DNA of 6,556 nt from Chitinophagaceae bacterium (GTDB lineage Bacteria; Bacteroidota; Bacteroidia; Chitinophagales; Chitinophagaceae), in the NCBI GenBank assembly GCA_023251285.1, contig JAHEZB010000128.1, forward strand, positions 1 through 6,556. Direction: 5' to 3'. The notes beneath the pieces are model-generated. The model had not been told where the DNA came from, did no database searches, and saw nothing but the letters and a program-made list of their open reading frames with translations. How positions within the stretch are numbered: the stretch's first letter is position 1; each line of letters begins with the position of its first letter. A program made the translations under genes and the position numbers. Positions 6,556 through 6,556 of the stretch are shown in pieces.

Positions 6556-6556
6556 T

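Larger units (their letters stand above)
1..6556 (+). other. Beta-glucan polysaccharide utilization locus (partial)
   Basis: Six consecutive same-strand genes encode a SusD-like protein, two non-catalytic lipoproteins, two GH16 enzymes and one GH30 enzyme. The five with visible N-termini all carry lipoboxes. SusD plus PKD lipoprotein plus GH16 plus GH30 is the composition known from laminarin loci of Bacteroidota. The susC gene, any regulator (SusR, hybrid two-component or ECF sigma/anti-sigma) and possible GH3 or GH17 genes are not in the window. The locus type is well supported; laminarin rather than another beta-1,3/1,6-glucan is inference. Confidence 0.85.

Overview
The window looks like part of a polysaccharide utilization locus (PUL) from a Bacteroidota chromosome. 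The evidence is a SusD-family outer-membrane lipoprotein, a run of secreted lipoproteins with Bacteroidota-type lipoboxes, moderately AT-rich DNA, and A-rich spacers in place of Shine-Dalgarno motifs. The style suggests an environmental Cytophagales or Sphingobacteriales type rather than a gut Bacteroides, but that is inference and I do not assign a genus.

All six genes lie on the + strand. Positions 1-665 hold the 3' part of a susD-like gene. It is followed 10 nt later by a PKD-repeat lipoprotein (676-1794), and after another 10 nt by a second, less familiar lipoprotein with a Cys-Cys-x-Cys motif (1805-2740). A strong stem-loop terminator (2749-2785) closes this binding half. After about 200 bp of apparently non-coding DNA the enzyme half begins: a Calx-beta/GH16 glucanase (2986-4194), a compact second GH16 enzyme (4226-5047) and a GH30 enzyme (5086-6555). 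The GH30 gene ends one base before the window does.

The most economical reading is a beta-glucan locus, probably for laminarin or a fungal-type glucan with a beta-1,3 backbone and beta-1,6 branches. The SusD-like protein and one or both non-catalytic lipoproteins would capture the glucan. The two GH16 endo-enzymes, both with an intact E-I-D-I-M-E catalytic motif, would cut the beta-1,3 (or mixed-linkage) backbone. The GH30 enzyme, with both catalytic glutamates present, would remove or cut beta-1,6 links or trim beta-glucosides. The expected susC gene should lie just upstream, and regulators or GH3/GH17 partners may lie outside the window.

This is a recognisable type of system, not a new class. 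The less usual points are the CCxC lipoprotein, the divergent active-site loops of the two adjacent GH16 enzymes, the Calx-beta fusion, and the terminator that splits the cluster. I saw no RNA genes, CRISPR arrays, insertion sequences or broken genes.
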